A stretch of DNA of 45,336 bases from Bradyrhizobium sp. ORS 375 (GCF_000239775.1 NZ_CAFI01000032.1:1-45336), one strand, 5' to 3'. Positions 11,601 to 21,454 are shown, counted from the first letter of the stretch. The notes: generated by a model from the letters alone, not told the origin. Numbers and translations: made by a program.

Positions 11601-14600
11601 TTTCGTGGTGAGATACTCGCCGCTCTTGCGGAGTTGCAATCCTCACCCGATGGACGCTTATTGGAAGAACTGCACGCTAAGTCGTGGCTTTTTGCCGATG
11701 GATATCCGGTCAAGCCGCTGGATGTGCTCGCCCTTCCGCCAGCCGTCGATGAAGCGACACGGGCGCTTCTTTTGACGGCTGGAGAGGTACCCCCGTTCTT
11801 ACCTGCTGCAAGGCTGGCCATCGATGTGCGCGAACATCGCGGCTTCGTTAATCTCAAAGAATGGGTTTTGCCGGACAGGCGCGCTTCGTTCAAAGCCTTG
11901 GCGCTGATGGTGGAAGATGCGGGCATAATCGGACGCCTTGGAGCGGCCGACGAGCTTCCAATGGACGATTTTGCGACATTGGCGAAAGACAGCGGCGATG
12001 TTGGGCTACCGGGTTGGCGTCTGCTAGCTGCGGTTCTGGCCTCGGATGCTGACGGCGCAGACGCGATGAAGGTTGTCTCCGCTTTCGCGGAGATTCATTC
12101 CTCCGCCGCCGATTTGGCTGCAACCCACCTCGACCACCTCGCGGCGCTGGCGAAGGAAAACGGGCGCAAGGGCGAGGCGGCCCGCAAGGCCTATCGATAC
12201 GGGTTCAACGTCGTCGCCCGTTGGCCGGAAGAATCTCGCCGTCAAGTGTTCGCCGGAACGCTGGTTCCTACCGTGGCTGGAAATTGGCGCAGTGGCCTGG
12301 AGGTCGTCCAGGGCGGCGACGGGCTGGATTCGAATTATGTGTTGACGCGAGACTACGCATCCGCGCTTGGAAAGCGTGAGGGGTCACCTGCGGAGAGGCA
12401 TTCCGCCGGATATGAAGTTCAAGGCTTATCTCCAATCGATCGTCACCGGGGGGAGATCAGGAATGTCGATCTGGCTGCATTGGAAACCCAGTGGGCAGAC
12501 CAGCATCGGTCGCTCCTCGCCGCATGGCGGGGGCGAGTACCGTCCAATTTGATAATCGTGTATCTCGGCCTGATCGGCCGCAGCGAGCCTATCCGGCACC
12601 TTGCTAACGAATGGGCGATCGACGCGACCGCCGAGGTCGATACCCTTTGGGCCGAACTCGACAATCAATTTCAGAGAGAAATCCTCTATCCGAACTCGTT
12701 GGCTGATGAGGTCGATCAACGTCGTTTCGTGATCGAACTGGTTGCCGGCGAGCACGTGCAGGCCGTCGCGCTGTCGGGAAATGTGTTCGACGCGCTGTTG
12801 GGTGACCCTGGCCAGGGAATCCTCATCGGAAATCTGCACAAGAGCCATGAGGGCATCCGGGCCGCCGATGGGAAAGTGCGGTCATTGATCACGCTGCCAG
12901 TCAGGCAACTCGATCCGAGTGGATACGGTCAGAAAGAGGCCAGCGACATCTTTCGGCGTTTTGTCGAGACAGTCGCGGCGGACTGCCTGTGGCTCAACAT
13001 GGAACGACAGCGTGTAGCGTTGCGGGAGTTAATCGACAGAGCGGTTGAGGTCGATCAATCGACGATCGAGGAAACGGAACGCCTGCTTCGAGACCGACTC
13101 CCGACAATTCTTGCTGAGCTGAAGCTCCCCACTGACTACCGCACACAGAAGGCGCTACGCGCATATCAGGCCGAAGAGAGCCGTCTCCTTCACCTTTCTG
13201 CGCCGGCGCAAAAGATGGAAGAGCTTAAATGGGACCTATGGCGAAAAATATCCGACAGCAAGCTAGCGACTGAGCTTCTGTCTGCGGTTCGAGCCAAGAT
13301 CGGGGATCTTGGATATTCGGCCAGCCGAGTTCTATTCGAGCTGTTCCAAAACGCCGACGATGCCTATCGGCAACATGGCGAACCTGCATTGAACGCCCAT
13401 TTCCGTCTAGAGCCACTGCCGGGCGACCCCGGTGGGTTTCGTGCCATCCATTGGGGCCGCCCGATCAATCACCTGGGGTATGACCCTGAGGAGGGGCGAC
13501 GCGTCGGTCACGACCGTGACCTGCTCAATATGCTGCTGATGAATTTCTCCGAGAAACGCCCCGGGGACGATCTCACCGGCAAATTCGGCTTGGGCTTCAA
13601 GAGCGTCCATGTGCTGTCGGATGCTGTCTGTATCGCCAGCGGCTTCATCGCATTGCGCACGACAGGTGGCTTTTTGCCGAAACCTTGGCCGGAAGGCATC
13701 GGCATAGCAGAGGGACGAAAAGCCCCCAGCGGGCGAAAGGCGACAGTTATCGAGGTTCCATTTTCAGCGGAGACGACTGAAAAGGGCGCTGAAGCGATAG
13801 CGGCGTTCAAATCCGCCGTGACTTGGCTGCCTGCTTTCGCGCGTACCATCCGCCGCGTCGAAATCGATGACGACGTTCCTATGAGCGTCGACTGCTCCTT
13901 TTTGCCGCTCCTCGACGAGAGCCAGGTTAGCGTCGTTTCCATGTCAGCCGGGCTCCGCGAGCGTGCCCTGCGCCTCGATCTGTCGTCCGGTTTTGCTCTT
14001 TTGCTGCATATCGGCGCTGCAGGACCGGATAGATTTCCCGACGATCTGAGTCGACTCTGGAACCTGGCTCCGCTTGAGGTGCCGTCCCGCTCTGGCTGGC
14101 TACTCAACGGTCCCTTCGCTGTCGATCCAGGACGCACAGGATTGGCCGGCTCCATTGTTGACCAGATGGAGAAGTTCCGAACGCTCGGGCGGATATTAGG
14201 AGACCGCCTTCTGAAACTACACGATGTCGCGGACGCTGACTGGCGCCGGTTTGCGGTGAGCCTTGACCTGGATGCTTCCGACGCTTCCAGAACAGAGGCG
14301 TGGAGCACCTTCTGGTCCCACCTGTTCGATGTTCTCGCGCCGGATTTCGACGACGATCTGGCTCGACACCTGCACGCCGATGGTTATGGATACGGCCACC
14401 TCGTAGGTCTGCGGCAAGTCGTACCGACCCGCCTGCCGCCTCCATTCGCTGCGTTGATAAAGGCGTCAGACGCGGCCTGTTTCGTCGATGGCGCGTTGTC
14501 GAACGCTCCGGTGCTCGCCAAAGTCCAAAATTGGCCTGCCCTCGCGGAGCTACGAGACCGGACAGTCGCATCCGAGATAGCTGGTCAATTGAGAAAGCTC

Positions 14601-16151
14601 GGCTTTCGGAATGCCCAACAATTGCGTCTCGCAAGCCTTCTTCGTCAGCAGATCGGCGAAGAAAACCGTGTCAGTCCAGATTTGGCCAAGGCTCTTGGTC
14701 TAGCCCTTACACCTCAATCTATTCGGGAAGCACCACTCGATAGCGAACTTTATGAAATTCTGGAAATTGCCAGGCAAACCTTGTTCCTCGCGCAGGATGG
14801 GACATGGCGGATAGCTCAGCTTCCGAGTCCCGATGCGGCCGATGACCCCGAGGAGCGGAGGCTATGCGCGTTTGCGTCCGCAAAGCATCTGCTCGACAAG
14901 CAATATACTGGCGCGGCACTGGAGTTTTTCCGGGTCGCTCGCGAGCAATCCGGCTTCGGCCCTCAAGCGCGTGATCTCGGGGGCTGGGCAGCGGAAATCC
15001 CTGCTGAGGACCAAGGCCGTCAGACAGCGGCACTACGATACATCATTGACGGTCGTCAAGGCCGGGAATTGGGTGAGGAAATTCGCCGCCATCGCCCCGG
15101 ATGGCTGCCTTGGCCTTCGTCACAGTTGCGGATCAGTCCGCTGCTCTCTGACTGGACCGAGGACGAAAAGGATGATCTCCTGTATGCGCTCCAGGGCCGT
15201 GACGCCTTCTTGCCGCAAATGCCTGTTCAGCCTCCGCCGCCTGAGCCTGCGACGGTTCTCGCAGCAATTCGTGCTTGGTGGCGTGCCGAGAGCGCAGATC
15301 TCCGCGCCTCCTACGCCGAGAGAACCTACCCAGAGTCCTTCTCACCTTCGCAGCTTCGCGAGTCACCGGACCGCACGGCATGGTTCACCATGTTCGCGTT
15401 GGCCTGTTTCCAGTCGTTCGGTCGCGCGCAGGATGAGCAACACAAGAGCTTTATCGACGTCGGCTTCAGAGAAGGCTGGTGGCAAGAACTGTCTGAGTCA
15501 CGGCCTCCCGATGAGGTGCAGTCATGGGTTAAACGGCTCGAACGATGGAGCGCGCCCGACCGTTTCGATCAGCAATATCTGAGGTGGCGCCGCATATTCG
15601 TTGATCTGTACTCCGTGGCCCGTTGGCTAAACGAATATCGGGAGATTACGATCAAGCTACCGAGAATCATCGAGGAGTATGGTGCCATTTCTCTCAATGG
15701 CGCCTTGCAGCCGAGCTACTGGCCGCCAGCGATGCGTCTTTCCATCGACGCCGCACCTATGAACCGTTCTTTCGGAATTGGCATGAACTGGATGATCCGT
15801 GAGCTGCTGCGCCACGGCGCCTATGAGCTGCGCGACGAGGAACTGATGCTTCCCTATGTTTGGTCTCCGTCCCAGCGCGTCCGTATCCTGTTGAATGAAT
15901 TAGGCGCCGATGTCGCTGAGTCGGCGGACAAGGAGGCAAGTCGGAAGATCTGTGATTTCGTAACGAAACATCTGGGAGACGACCGTCGATTTGATGGCGA
16001 TTTCGATCTCCCACTTCAATTGATTACGCGGCGCAGGCACCGGAGTGCTTTGGAAGCGTGCTTCGCCGAGGTTGGCGGCGTTCCGGCAGACCTCATGGAC
16101 GATGACGATGAACAGGAGAACGAGGGTGAGATAGGGGGGAGTGGCGAATGA
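8628..16151 (+). CDS. Giant protein with two sacsin-like GHKL ATPase modules
   Basis: A 2507-residue protein. Near the N-terminus is a sacsin/Hsp90-type nucleotide-binding module: ELLQNADDAKEA (about 33-44), GLLVINDGIF and GKFGFGQKAVFHLCDAF (about 98-114). A second copy lies at 1565-1700: LFELFQNADDAYRQHGE, AIHWGRPINHLGY and TGKFGLGFKSVHVLSD. About 1450 residues of mostly helical sequence separate them and about 800 follow the second. The pattern echoes the repeated ATPase modules of eukaryotic sacsin. Bacterial relatives occur in defence islands, often beside helicases. No membrane segment is seen. The stop overlaps the helicase start (ATGA), so the two proteins likely form one system. The ATG at 8628 has only a weak purine-rich ribosome site. 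The target it senses is unknown. Confidence 0.85.
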   Translation: MPDYIDDPISKLDQIKSNLRDRYESGFSILKELLQNADDAKEARRFRLDALPGWRAAMNPLLRGPGLLVINDGIFRKEDERGILSFGASGKASDSTAAGKFGFGQKAVFHLCDAFIVYAHRENGETFSTVVNPFLRVKIEGNISAQWEPPDGTLDSADIAFLKGQIASDFPDRHLVLWLPLRREGIRPAPGVGFSSDIPSIEQTLEELIRPDELRALLTALRRLKSIEIRESSKLRCGLELDDTRGRLLGPDRLNDSVRSFGGAIRNTADRSTTLFVGREAMVLDGRLAELKCTPHWPRAITVLSPQPVPEKGEPHGAATLLRIPQREFERTTSAQLRISWAVFLPISDVSDIVISLDGSALGQFRLLLHGYFFLDSGRRQIEGLDAAIETGIPADAAALRRAWNAELRDSVLLPLLPTLLRDALGSAMLTSAELTQLVSALARDNWFGRNREAICREHALVRVLEGPATVWRVIPSGNALRPLPASVADAPQRIEELFGSINAWAEASAAHLIVDVGAALSARPVIWTQADLDAMFSGISSRAFQSRELARLLVDFLEMAALGHAEHSAIGPHMVSALRAAMTEIQALAPSELVKSALAHVPHGALFPLPPSVESRQVLRALASTPAKILPVRGEWLDDGRRPPRLFDEDLKTFLAALEPLIEGNQADQAATSALALLAQAERNISELARDRDFASIKVLRVRDVRIRAPIVLSLQTLVERSRAGLLFSSSPQANAWLPLLVEALPDVSPLIVDSGAMPLLRDEAKLELQSAGKESAFSLINKAMSFGPANARQRLLDEIGIDNGDDPAAARRLCVGIHEAGYAASKLWTLDPNQKRIERIATALVSRGQNEFLVPTTIADGLSRTQRNHLRIEVLDATNLEALFEKNIAAIEQLSADASQREAVLEAGLSDGLLIRLPIHERMDGTVGDGKGVFRETKEWPVPDALRAAVSVVRPCQSQKAREQQRQLIKAWSPQSQIEVALSCEDPSRFRGEILAALAELQSSPDGRLLEELHAKSWLFADGYPVKPLDVLALPPAVDEATRALLLTAGEVPPFLPAARLAIDVREHRGFVNLKEWVLPDRRASFKALALMVEDAGIIGRLGAADELPMDDFATLAKDSGDVGLPGWRLLAAVLASDADGADAMKVVSAFAEIHSSAADLAATHLDHLAALAKENGRKGEAARKAYRYGFNVVARWPEESRRQVFAGTLVPTVAGNWRSGLEVVQGGDGLDSNYVLTRDYASALGKREGSPAERHSAGYEVQGLSPIDRHRGEIRNVDLAALETQWADQHRSLLAAWRGRVPSNLIIVYLGLIGRSEPIRHLANEWAIDATAEVDTLWAELDNQFQREILYPNSLADEVDQRRFVIELVAGEHVQAVALSGNVFDALLGDPGQGILIGNLHKSHEGIRAADGKVRSLITLPVRQLDPSGYGQKEASDIFRRFVETVAADCLWLNMERQRVALRELIDRAVEVDQSTIEETERLLRDRLPTILAELKLPTDYRTQKALRAYQAEESRLLHLSAPAQKMEELKWDLWRKISDSKLATELLSAVRAKIGDLGYSASRVLFELFQNADDAYRQHGEPALNAHFRLEPLPGDPGGFRAIHWGRPINHLGYDPEEGRRVGHDRDLLNMLLMNFSEKRPGDDLTGKFGLGFKSVHVLSDAVCIASGFIALRTTGGFLPKPWPEGIGIAEGRKAPSGRKATVIEVPFSAETTEKGAEAIAAFKSAVTWLPAFARTIRRVEIDDDVPMSVDCSFLPLLDESQVSVVSMSAGLRERALRLDLSSGFALLLHIGAAGPDRFPDDLSRLWNLAPLEVPSRSGWLLNGPFAVDPGRTGLAGSIVDQMEKFRTLGRILGDRLLKLHDVADADWRRFAVSLDLDASDASRTEAWSTFWSHLFDVLAPDFDDDLARHLHADGYGYGHLVGLRQVVPTRLPPPFAALIKASDAACFVDGALSNAPVLAKVQNWPALAELRDRTVASEIAGQLRKLGFRNAQQLRLASLLRQQIGEENRVSPDLAKALGLALTPQSIREAPLDSELYEILEIARQTLFLAQDGTWRIAQLPSPDAADDPEERRLCAFASAKHLLDKQYTGAALEFFRVAREQSGFGPQARDLGGWAAEIPAEDQGRQTAALRYIIDGRQGRELGEEIRRHRPGWLPWPSSQLRISPLLSDWTEDEKDDLLYALQGRDAFLPQMPVQPPPPEPATVLAAIRAWWRAESADLRASYAERTYPESFSPSQLRESPDRTAWFTMFALACFQSFGRAQDEQHKSFIDVGFREGWWQELSESRPPDEVQSWVKRLERWSAPDRFDQQYLRWRRIFVDLYSVARWLNEYREITIKLPRIIEEYGAISLNGALQPSYWPPAMRLSIDAAPMNRSFGIGMNWMIRELLRHGAYELRDEELMLPYVWSPSQRVRILLNELGADVAESADKEASRKICDFVTKHLGDDRRFDGDFDLPLQLITRRRHRSALEACFAEVGGVPADLMDDDDEQENEGEIGGSGE

Positions 16152-18802
16152 GGGACGTACGACCATTGGCTGGGGGTATTCCCGTTCACCATCCTCGTCA
16201 CGGCAACGGGCGCGTCGTGGCGGATATGGGTGCTACCGTCGTCGTTCGTTTCGGAGGGACGGTTGAGCAGGTTCTGGCAAGCGAGATTGCCGAGATACCG
16301 TCGCTCTACACGGCTCTCCGCAAGGGCACTGATCCAGATTCCATAGACGCGGTGATCCGTGCACAGGCACTCGCCATCCGATCGGTTAATGACCAATGGG
16401 GTGTGTTTTCTCGTTCGCGCGTGCAGTTGCTCCCTCACCAGCTATGGGTTTGCCGCAAGGTAACGCAGGAATGGCCCTTTCGCTGGCTTGTCGCTGACGA
16501 TGTGGGGTTGGGCAAGACGATCGAATGTGGCCTTGTCCTTATGCCACTGATTGCGTCCGGGCGTGTGCGCCGAGTGCTGATCCTTGCGCCAGCGAAGCTC
16601 GTGCCTCAGTGGCAATTCCGCCTCAAGGATATGTTCGATATCCGGCTCCAACGTTATGTCGCGGAGGCGGACACCGCGCGCGGCGATTTTTGGGCTACCG
16701 CTTCGTTGGTGGCCGCGTCCTTCCACACGCTGAGAGATGATCGTCGCGGCGCACGGCAAAGACTTCTCAACGCCGATCCCTGGGATTTGGTCATCGTGGA
16801 TGAGGCTCACCACCTCAGCGTGGATGAACGCACCGGAGAGACGCTGGCATACAGTCTCGTCTCCGACCTTCAGGAGCGGGGCAAAATCAACTCTCTGCTG
16901 TTTTTTACCGGAACTCCACATCGTGGGAAGGACTACGGCTTCTTCGGCCTGATGCACCTCGTGCGGCCGGACCTCTTCGACCCGGAGCGTACCCCATTGG
17001 AACAGCTCTCTCAGCTATCCAAAGTCATGATTCGGAACAACAAGGCGACTGTCACCGATCTCCAGGGGCAAAAGCTCTTCAAGCCGGTTAACGTCTTCAG
17101 CCGGGAATACCAATATAGCGACGATGAGACGCAGTTCTATCGAACGTTAAGCGAGTTCGTAATCGACGGTCGAGCCTATGCCGCAACCCTTGACGGACGT
17201 GCGCAGACAGCACGGATGCTCGTGCTGATAGCTTTACAGAAGCTGGCTGCCAGTTCGATCGCGGCAATCCGCAATGCGCTCCGTAAACGTCGAACAATGC
17301 TTGCGAACGTCGTTGGCGGTTCGAATGAGGCTGCCCCGCTCCTTGATGACGAGCAGACGGCCTTTGACGAATTGGCGGAAGCCGAAGAGGCGCTTCCCGG
17401 TTCGGCTTCCGTCCTGCTAATGGAGGATGAAATACGGCGTCTCGACGAGCTGATCGCTCTTGCCGACACCATAATCCGAGAGACCAAGATCGAGCGCCTG
17501 CTCCAGATGATCGGCGAGGAGTTTGGCCCGGACGAACTGATCCTGCTCTTCACGGAATACAAAGCAACCCAAGCCCTTATCATCAACGCGCTGCATCGCC
17601 GGTTTGGGTTTGGTTCGGCTGCGTTCATCAACGGGGATGAACGGCTGGATGGCCTTGAGCAAATTGCGGGCTCGGCAAAGACGATCAGCCAGCCTCGCGA
17701 GCACGCTGCAGAAGCCTTCAATGCAGGAAAAGTGCGGTTTCTTGTGTCTACCGAAGCTGGCGGCGAAGGAATCGACCTTCAACAGCGCTGCGCTATGCTG
17801 GTCCACGCGGATATGCCTTGGAACCCGATGCGACTTCACCAGAGGGTCGGGCGACTATCCCGCTATGGCCAGACGCGGCCTGTCTCGGTCTACATTTTGC
17901 GAAACCCCCAGACCGTCGAAGCACGCATCTGGGATTTGCTCAATGCGAAGCTGAAGCGCATTCAAGCTGCTCTCTCCTCGGTGATGGAGGAACAGGAGGA
18001 TATCTCTCAGTTGGTCATAGGCATGGCCGGCAACTCGCTCTTCAACGAGCTGTTCTCCGGGAGCGAGGGGCTCTCCGGCGAGCGATTAGGAGCCTGGTTT
18101 GATCGTGCGACTTCCACCCTCGGCGGGCGCGATGTGATTGAAACGGTACGCGAGCTTCTGGGCTCCGTGTCGAGATTTGACTTTCAGCAAGTCGGAAAAG
18201 ATCTGCCGAAGGTCGACCTTCCCGATCTAGAGCGGTTCTTCACTCAAACTGTCGGCAGGCATGGGCGCCGGATTTTCCGGCGGAGTGAAGGTCTGGAGAT
18301 CAGGACCCCCGATGATTGGAAAGCGCGCAGCTACGCGCTCCGGGACAAGTACGAGGGACTAGTTTTCGATCGGAGCCTCCGTGGCGCCAATGCCGCCTCC
18401 CGGGTTCTAGGGATCGGCCATCCTCTGTTCGACGTTGCGCTGGACGATGCGCACGACATTTCAGCGCGAGTCGCTTCCGTCGAGGGTCTTGGCAGTCCGG
18501 TGCTGATCCTTGCTGTTGAGGACGAAGTCACCGGCAGAGGCTCGCTCGTTCACAGGTTGATTTTCGGCGTGACTGAGAAAGAGGGGACGATCGAAGTCTT
18601 GCGAGATTGGGAACTATTGCACTTGATGAACGCGCTTATCACCAAGGGTCCTCGCGGCGCCGTTCCTGCCACTTATGGGGCTGAGGCGGTGGTCGAGCGC
18701 CTCAAAGAGGCATTTGACGCCAGTCTCTCTTCCCATGCGGCCACGCTCCAGCGGCCAGTCTCCTGGCCGGAAATGATCTTGCTTCCGAGCACGGCAGCGT
18801 AG
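16148..18802 (+). CDS. SNF2/RapA-type superfamily 2 helicase
   Basis: An 884-residue SNF2-family ATPase. The N-terminal 60 residues contain a small beta module (HPRHGNGRVVADMGATVVVR) like the Tudor-type domain of RapA. The helicase core has motif I DDVGLGKTIECGL (Lys 123), motif II VDEAHH (218-222), motif III FTGTPHRG, motif V STEAGGEGIDLQ and motif VI HQRVGRLSRYGQ. An acidic linker (about 390-430) separates the two lobes, and about 250 residues follow without a recognised domain. Such proteins translocate on double-stranded DNA and remodel bound complexes. It overlaps the sacsin-like gene by 4 nt and is the last gene of that operon. I infer a two-component anti-invader system in which the large ATPase protein regulates the translocase. 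Confidence 0.9.
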   Translation: MRDVRPLAGGIPVHHPRHGNGRVVADMGATVVVRFGGTVEQVLASEIAEIPSLYTALRKGTDPDSIDAVIRAQALAIRSVNDQWGVFSRSRVQLLPHQLWVCRKVTQEWPFRWLVADDVGLGKTIECGLVLMPLIASGRVRRVLILAPAKLVPQWQFRLKDMFDIRLQRYVAEADTARGDFWATASLVAASFHTLRDDRRGARQRLLNADPWDLVIVDEAHHLSVDERTGETLAYSLVSDLQERGKINSLLFFTGTPHRGKDYGFFGLMHLVRPDLFDPERTPLEQLSQLSKVMIRNNKATVTDLQGQKLFKPVNVFSREYQYSDDETQFYRTLSEFVIDGRAYAATLDGRAQTARMLVLIALQKLAASSIAAIRNALRKRRTMLANVVGGSNEAAPLLDDEQTAFDELAEAEEALPGSASVLLMEDEIRRLDELIALADTIIRETKIERLLQMIGEEFGPDELILLFTEYKATQALIINALHRRFGFGSAAFINGDERLDGLEQIAGSAKTISQPREHAAEAFNAGKVRFLVSTEAGGEGIDLQQRCAMLVHADMPWNPMRLHQRVGRLSRYGQTRPVSVYILRNPQTVEARIWDLLNAKLKRIQAALSSVMEEQEDISQLVIGMAGNSLFNELFSGSEGLSGERLGAWFDRATSTLGGRDVIETVRELLGSVSRFDFQQVGKDLPKVDLPDLERFFTQTVGRHGRRIFRRSEGLEIRTPDDWKARSYALRDKYEGLVFDRSLRGANAASRVLGIGHPLFDVALDDAHDISARVASVEGLGSPVLILAVEDEVTGRGSLVHRLIFGVTEKEGTIEVLRDWELLHLMNALITKGPRGAVPATYGAEAVVERLKEAFDASLSSHAATLQRPVSWPEMILLPSTAA

Positions 18803-18839
18803 CGTTATATTTGTGCTATAGCTAAAACATAGTCTTCAT

Positions 18840-18878
18840 CATCGCCAACGGCGATGCGCCGTCGCAATCCATTTTTTT
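18840..18878 (+). terminator. Terminator-like hairpins after the sacsin-helicase operon
   Basis: CATCGCC-AAC-GGCGATG (18840-18856) forms a 7-bp hairpin. The overlapping ACGGCG-ATG-CGCCGT (18848-18862) is a second, mutually exclusive one. A run of seven T residues follows at 18872-18878. The gap between stem and T run is longer than in a textbook terminator, so function is uncertain. The location, 38 nt after the helicase stop, fits. Confidence 0.4.
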
Positions 18879-19315
18879 GGTTGTATCCTCGCGCCGCCGA
18901 ACAATCCTCGGGGCAACCGCCCGAGTTCCTCCGCCAGCACGTCAAGCTATCGGGAAAAGGTCCGCTCCAGGTGATCCCGATTGCACTCGATTGTGTGCTC
19001 GCTCCGACCTTTTCGGATCATGTGCGCGTCGCGATATCGCACCGGTGATTCGCTTGGCGTATTGCCAGTGGGACGGAGGAGCGTTGCGCCGTTCGCCCCG
19101 CCGATTGTGCGAGACGTAGCTTTGGAGGCCGGCCTCGGCTGATCTGCGTTGGATGCTCCTTAGTGGTCTTGAGCACCGTTCGGGTCGAAACTCCTTTGAC
19201 ATCGCGGATCGCAGCTGGAATGGAGGTCGCCCGCTTACCGTGCTAGCAAAGGTCGCCTTTGACGGTGAAAGGTCTCGTCCGCTTTCCGATGCATCAGTTT
19301 CGTTGATCTAATGCG
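18879..19315. other. Convergent intergenic gap, no supported gene
   Basis: Lies between the helicase gene (plus strand) and brxHI (minus strand). Short frames are present; one on the plus strand ending near 19310 has natural composition (HRSGRNSFDIADRSWNGG), but I cannot assign it. It may be a remnant of a deleted gene at the seam between two defence modules. Confidence 0.4.
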
Positions 19316-21454
19316 TCATCCCTCTGGGCTTTTCCTGCCTCGCTTCCACTGTGCGACGGTCGCGTTCGCGTCGTCGATATTCATGGTCTCCCGGGCGATC
19401 AGGCCGTGCTCAATCGCCGCCGGGAGGCAAGGTTGAAATTTCGAGATGCGGGACCGCTGGTTAGAGTCGACGAGGCGCGAGGCGTCTTCCCAAGTTAGGG
19501 GGCGCGCTGCGAGCAGATCGATGGCTTGGCGGATCGCTACGACGCTCGCGGCAGCGCCATTCGAGAACGTTATGAAGGTGTTGCCGGACGAGACGCGCTC
19601 GCCCAGCTTAAGTTCGAGGAGTCCCGCGAGAACGCGGTTGCCGGCCCCGCCCCCGAAGGTCCACCAGCGGCAACGACCGTCGGAGTCTTCCTCGATGGGC
19701 ACGGAACTCTCGTCAAGGAAGGCGTAGGACTCTCGCTGCAATTGGAGCTGCGCGATGGCCCGCTTGGACCATGACGGGTCGATCTCCACGGTCGTGAGAA
19801 TGCGGCGCATTGCTTGGCAGAGTGAGCGGTTGAGGCTCACGGGCAAGCCAAACCACCGGGGGTAACTGCCTGCCTCCGCGGGCTCGACGGCACACGTCCC
19901 GCCCTTCCAGTCCACGCCGCTGATACGCCAAGCGCGGCCGGCAAGGACGAAATTGGGGCCTCTCTGCTCCTTGTCCTGGAGGAACGAGGCGTCGACAACG
20001 CCGACCTCCGAATGGCCGTGCATCACACGGAGTACCCGGGGCGTCGAGAACACTGCATAGAGCTCGAGGAAGTTCCGCGCGCCATAGAGCCGCTCGCCCC
20101 GTGCGCCAAGCATGAGCCGCGCATCGGCCTCGACAAGAATGTTGTTCTCGATCATGTGCCGCACGATGCCCTCGCGTTCCACTACTGAAACGTCGCGGTA
20201 AGCCTCACACCCGTCGAGCCAGTTCCACCAGCCATGCGACGCCGAGCCTTGCTCCTGCATTGCGAGCGCGATGGCCTGATGCGCGAGAACGTGGGGAGTC
20301 CACGTCGAGGGCGCCGCGGGTTCGACGTATCCCATCCTAAAGAGATCGATGATGGCGGCGGCACGCAGGAGCGCGTCGTCGTCGGTCGCGAGGAACGTGC
20401 AGTTCGGATTCAAGTCCGGGCGCCGACCCGTGCGGCCCATGCGCTGGAGGAACGACGAGACACTGCTCGGCGCGTCGATCTGGATGACATGGTCGAGATC
20501 GCCGACGTCGATGCCTAGCTCAAGTGCGCTCGTGGCGACGATGACGCAGTTGGTGCCTTCCTCGAACGCCTTCTCGGCGGCGTTTCGCTCCGAGAGCGCT
20601 AGCGAAGAGTGAGAGAGATAAACGTCAACGCCACGCTGTGAGAGCCGGTGGCCGAGTTCTTCTACGCGTCTGCGGCTATCGACGAACACCAGCCGCCGTG
20701 TTCCCGGGTAAAGCCGCTCAATGAGGAGCGCGGCGTTATCGAGCGTACCGACGAAGTCGAGGTACAGGTCGGGGACCTTGCGCGCGCCGCTCGGATCGAC
20801 GACGCGCTGGGGGCGCATGCTGCTGCCGCCCAGCCAGCGCACGATGACATCGGGGTCCCCGACGGTTGCCGAGAGACCGATGCGCTGGATATCGGTTTCT
20901 GCGATGCGAGAGATGCGCTCGAGGAGCGATACGAGATGCGCGCCGCGATCGTCTCCTGCGAAGGCGTGCACCTCATCTATAACGACGGCGCGCACATGCG
21001 CCAGGAAGCGGCGCGCGGGCGTGCGAGTTGACAGCAGCATCGCCTCTAGCGACTCCGGCGTGATGGCTAGGACGTCAGGTGGGTCGTTGACCAGCCGCTT
21101 GCGCGTGGGTTCTTTCACATCGCCATGCCACTTGCCGGCGCGCCTGCCGATGAGGCCCGTGAGCTTCGAGAGCCGCGCCTCCTGATTGTTGAGCAGGGCG
21201 CGGATGGGGGCGACGTAGAGCACCGACACGCCGTGCCAATCCTCGACGTCCATCTTCGATAAGAGCGGAAGAAATGCCGCCTCGGTCTTGCCGCCTGCGG
21301 TGGGTGCGAGCACCACGCAGTTCGCACCGTCGAGGATCGCGTGGGTCGAGAGCGCTTGCACTGGACGCAAACCGCTCCAGCCCAGTCCGTTGGCGATCTG
21401 GTAGCGAACTGCTGGGCTCAACCGGTCGATGGCATCAGGACCGGGAGACATCAC
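19316..21454 (-). CDS. brxHI: BrxHI, Lhr-like helicase of type 2 BREX
   Basis: A 712-residue superfamily 2 helicase of the Lhr type. It carries Q-like LRPVQ, motif I APTAGGKTEAAF (Lys 56), motif II VIDEVHAF (160-163), motif III LSATVGD, motif V TSALELGIDVGDLD and motif VI QRMGRTGRR, then a C-terminal Lhr-like region. BrxHI is the type-defining helicase of type 2 BREX (Pgl) systems, presumed to act on DNA during recognition or blocking of phage replication. It is the last gene of the operon. GTG 21454 overlaps the brxD stop by 4 nt, and ATG 21451 next to it is equally possible. The position directly after brxD supports the assignment against a housekeeping Lhr helicase. Confidence 0.9.
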   Translation of the reverse strand: MMSPGPDAIDRLSPAVRYQIANGLGWSGLRPVQALSTHAILDGANCVVLAPTAGGKTEAAFLPLLSKMDVEDWHGVSVLYVAPIRALLNNQEARLSKLTGLIGRRAGKWHGDVKEPTRKRLVNDPPDVLAITPESLEAMLLSTRTPARRFLAHVRAVVIDEVHAFAGDDRGAHLVSLLERISRIAETDIQRIGLSATVGDPDVIVRWLGGSSMRPQRVVDPSGARKVPDLYLDFVGTLDNAALLIERLYPGTRRLVFVDSRRRVEELGHRLSQRGVDVYLSHSSLALSERNAAEKAFEEGTNCVIVATSALELGIDVGDLDHVIQIDAPSSVSSFLQRMGRTGRRPDLNPNCTFLATDDDALLRAAAIIDLFRMGYVEPAAPSTWTPHVLAHQAIALAMQEQGSASHGWWNWLDGCEAYRDVSVVEREGIVRHMIENNILVEADARLMLGARGERLYGARNFLELYAVFSTPRVLRVMHGHSEVGVVDASFLQDKEQRGPNFVLAGRAWRISGVDWKGGTCAVEPAEAGSYPRWFGLPVSLNRSLCQAMRRILTTVEIDPSWSKRAIAQLQLQRESYAFLDESSVPIEEDSDGRCRWWTFGGGAGNRVLAGLLELKLGERVSSGNTFITFSNGAAASVVAIRQAIDLLAARPLTWEDASRLVDSNQRSRISKFQPCLPAAIEHGLIARETMNIDDANATVAQWKRGRKSPEG

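Noticed and set aside
19316-21454. Housekeeping Lhr helicase unrelated to BREX
   Set aside because: It overlaps brxD by 4 nt at the end of a canonical type 2 BREX operon, the exact position of brxHI.
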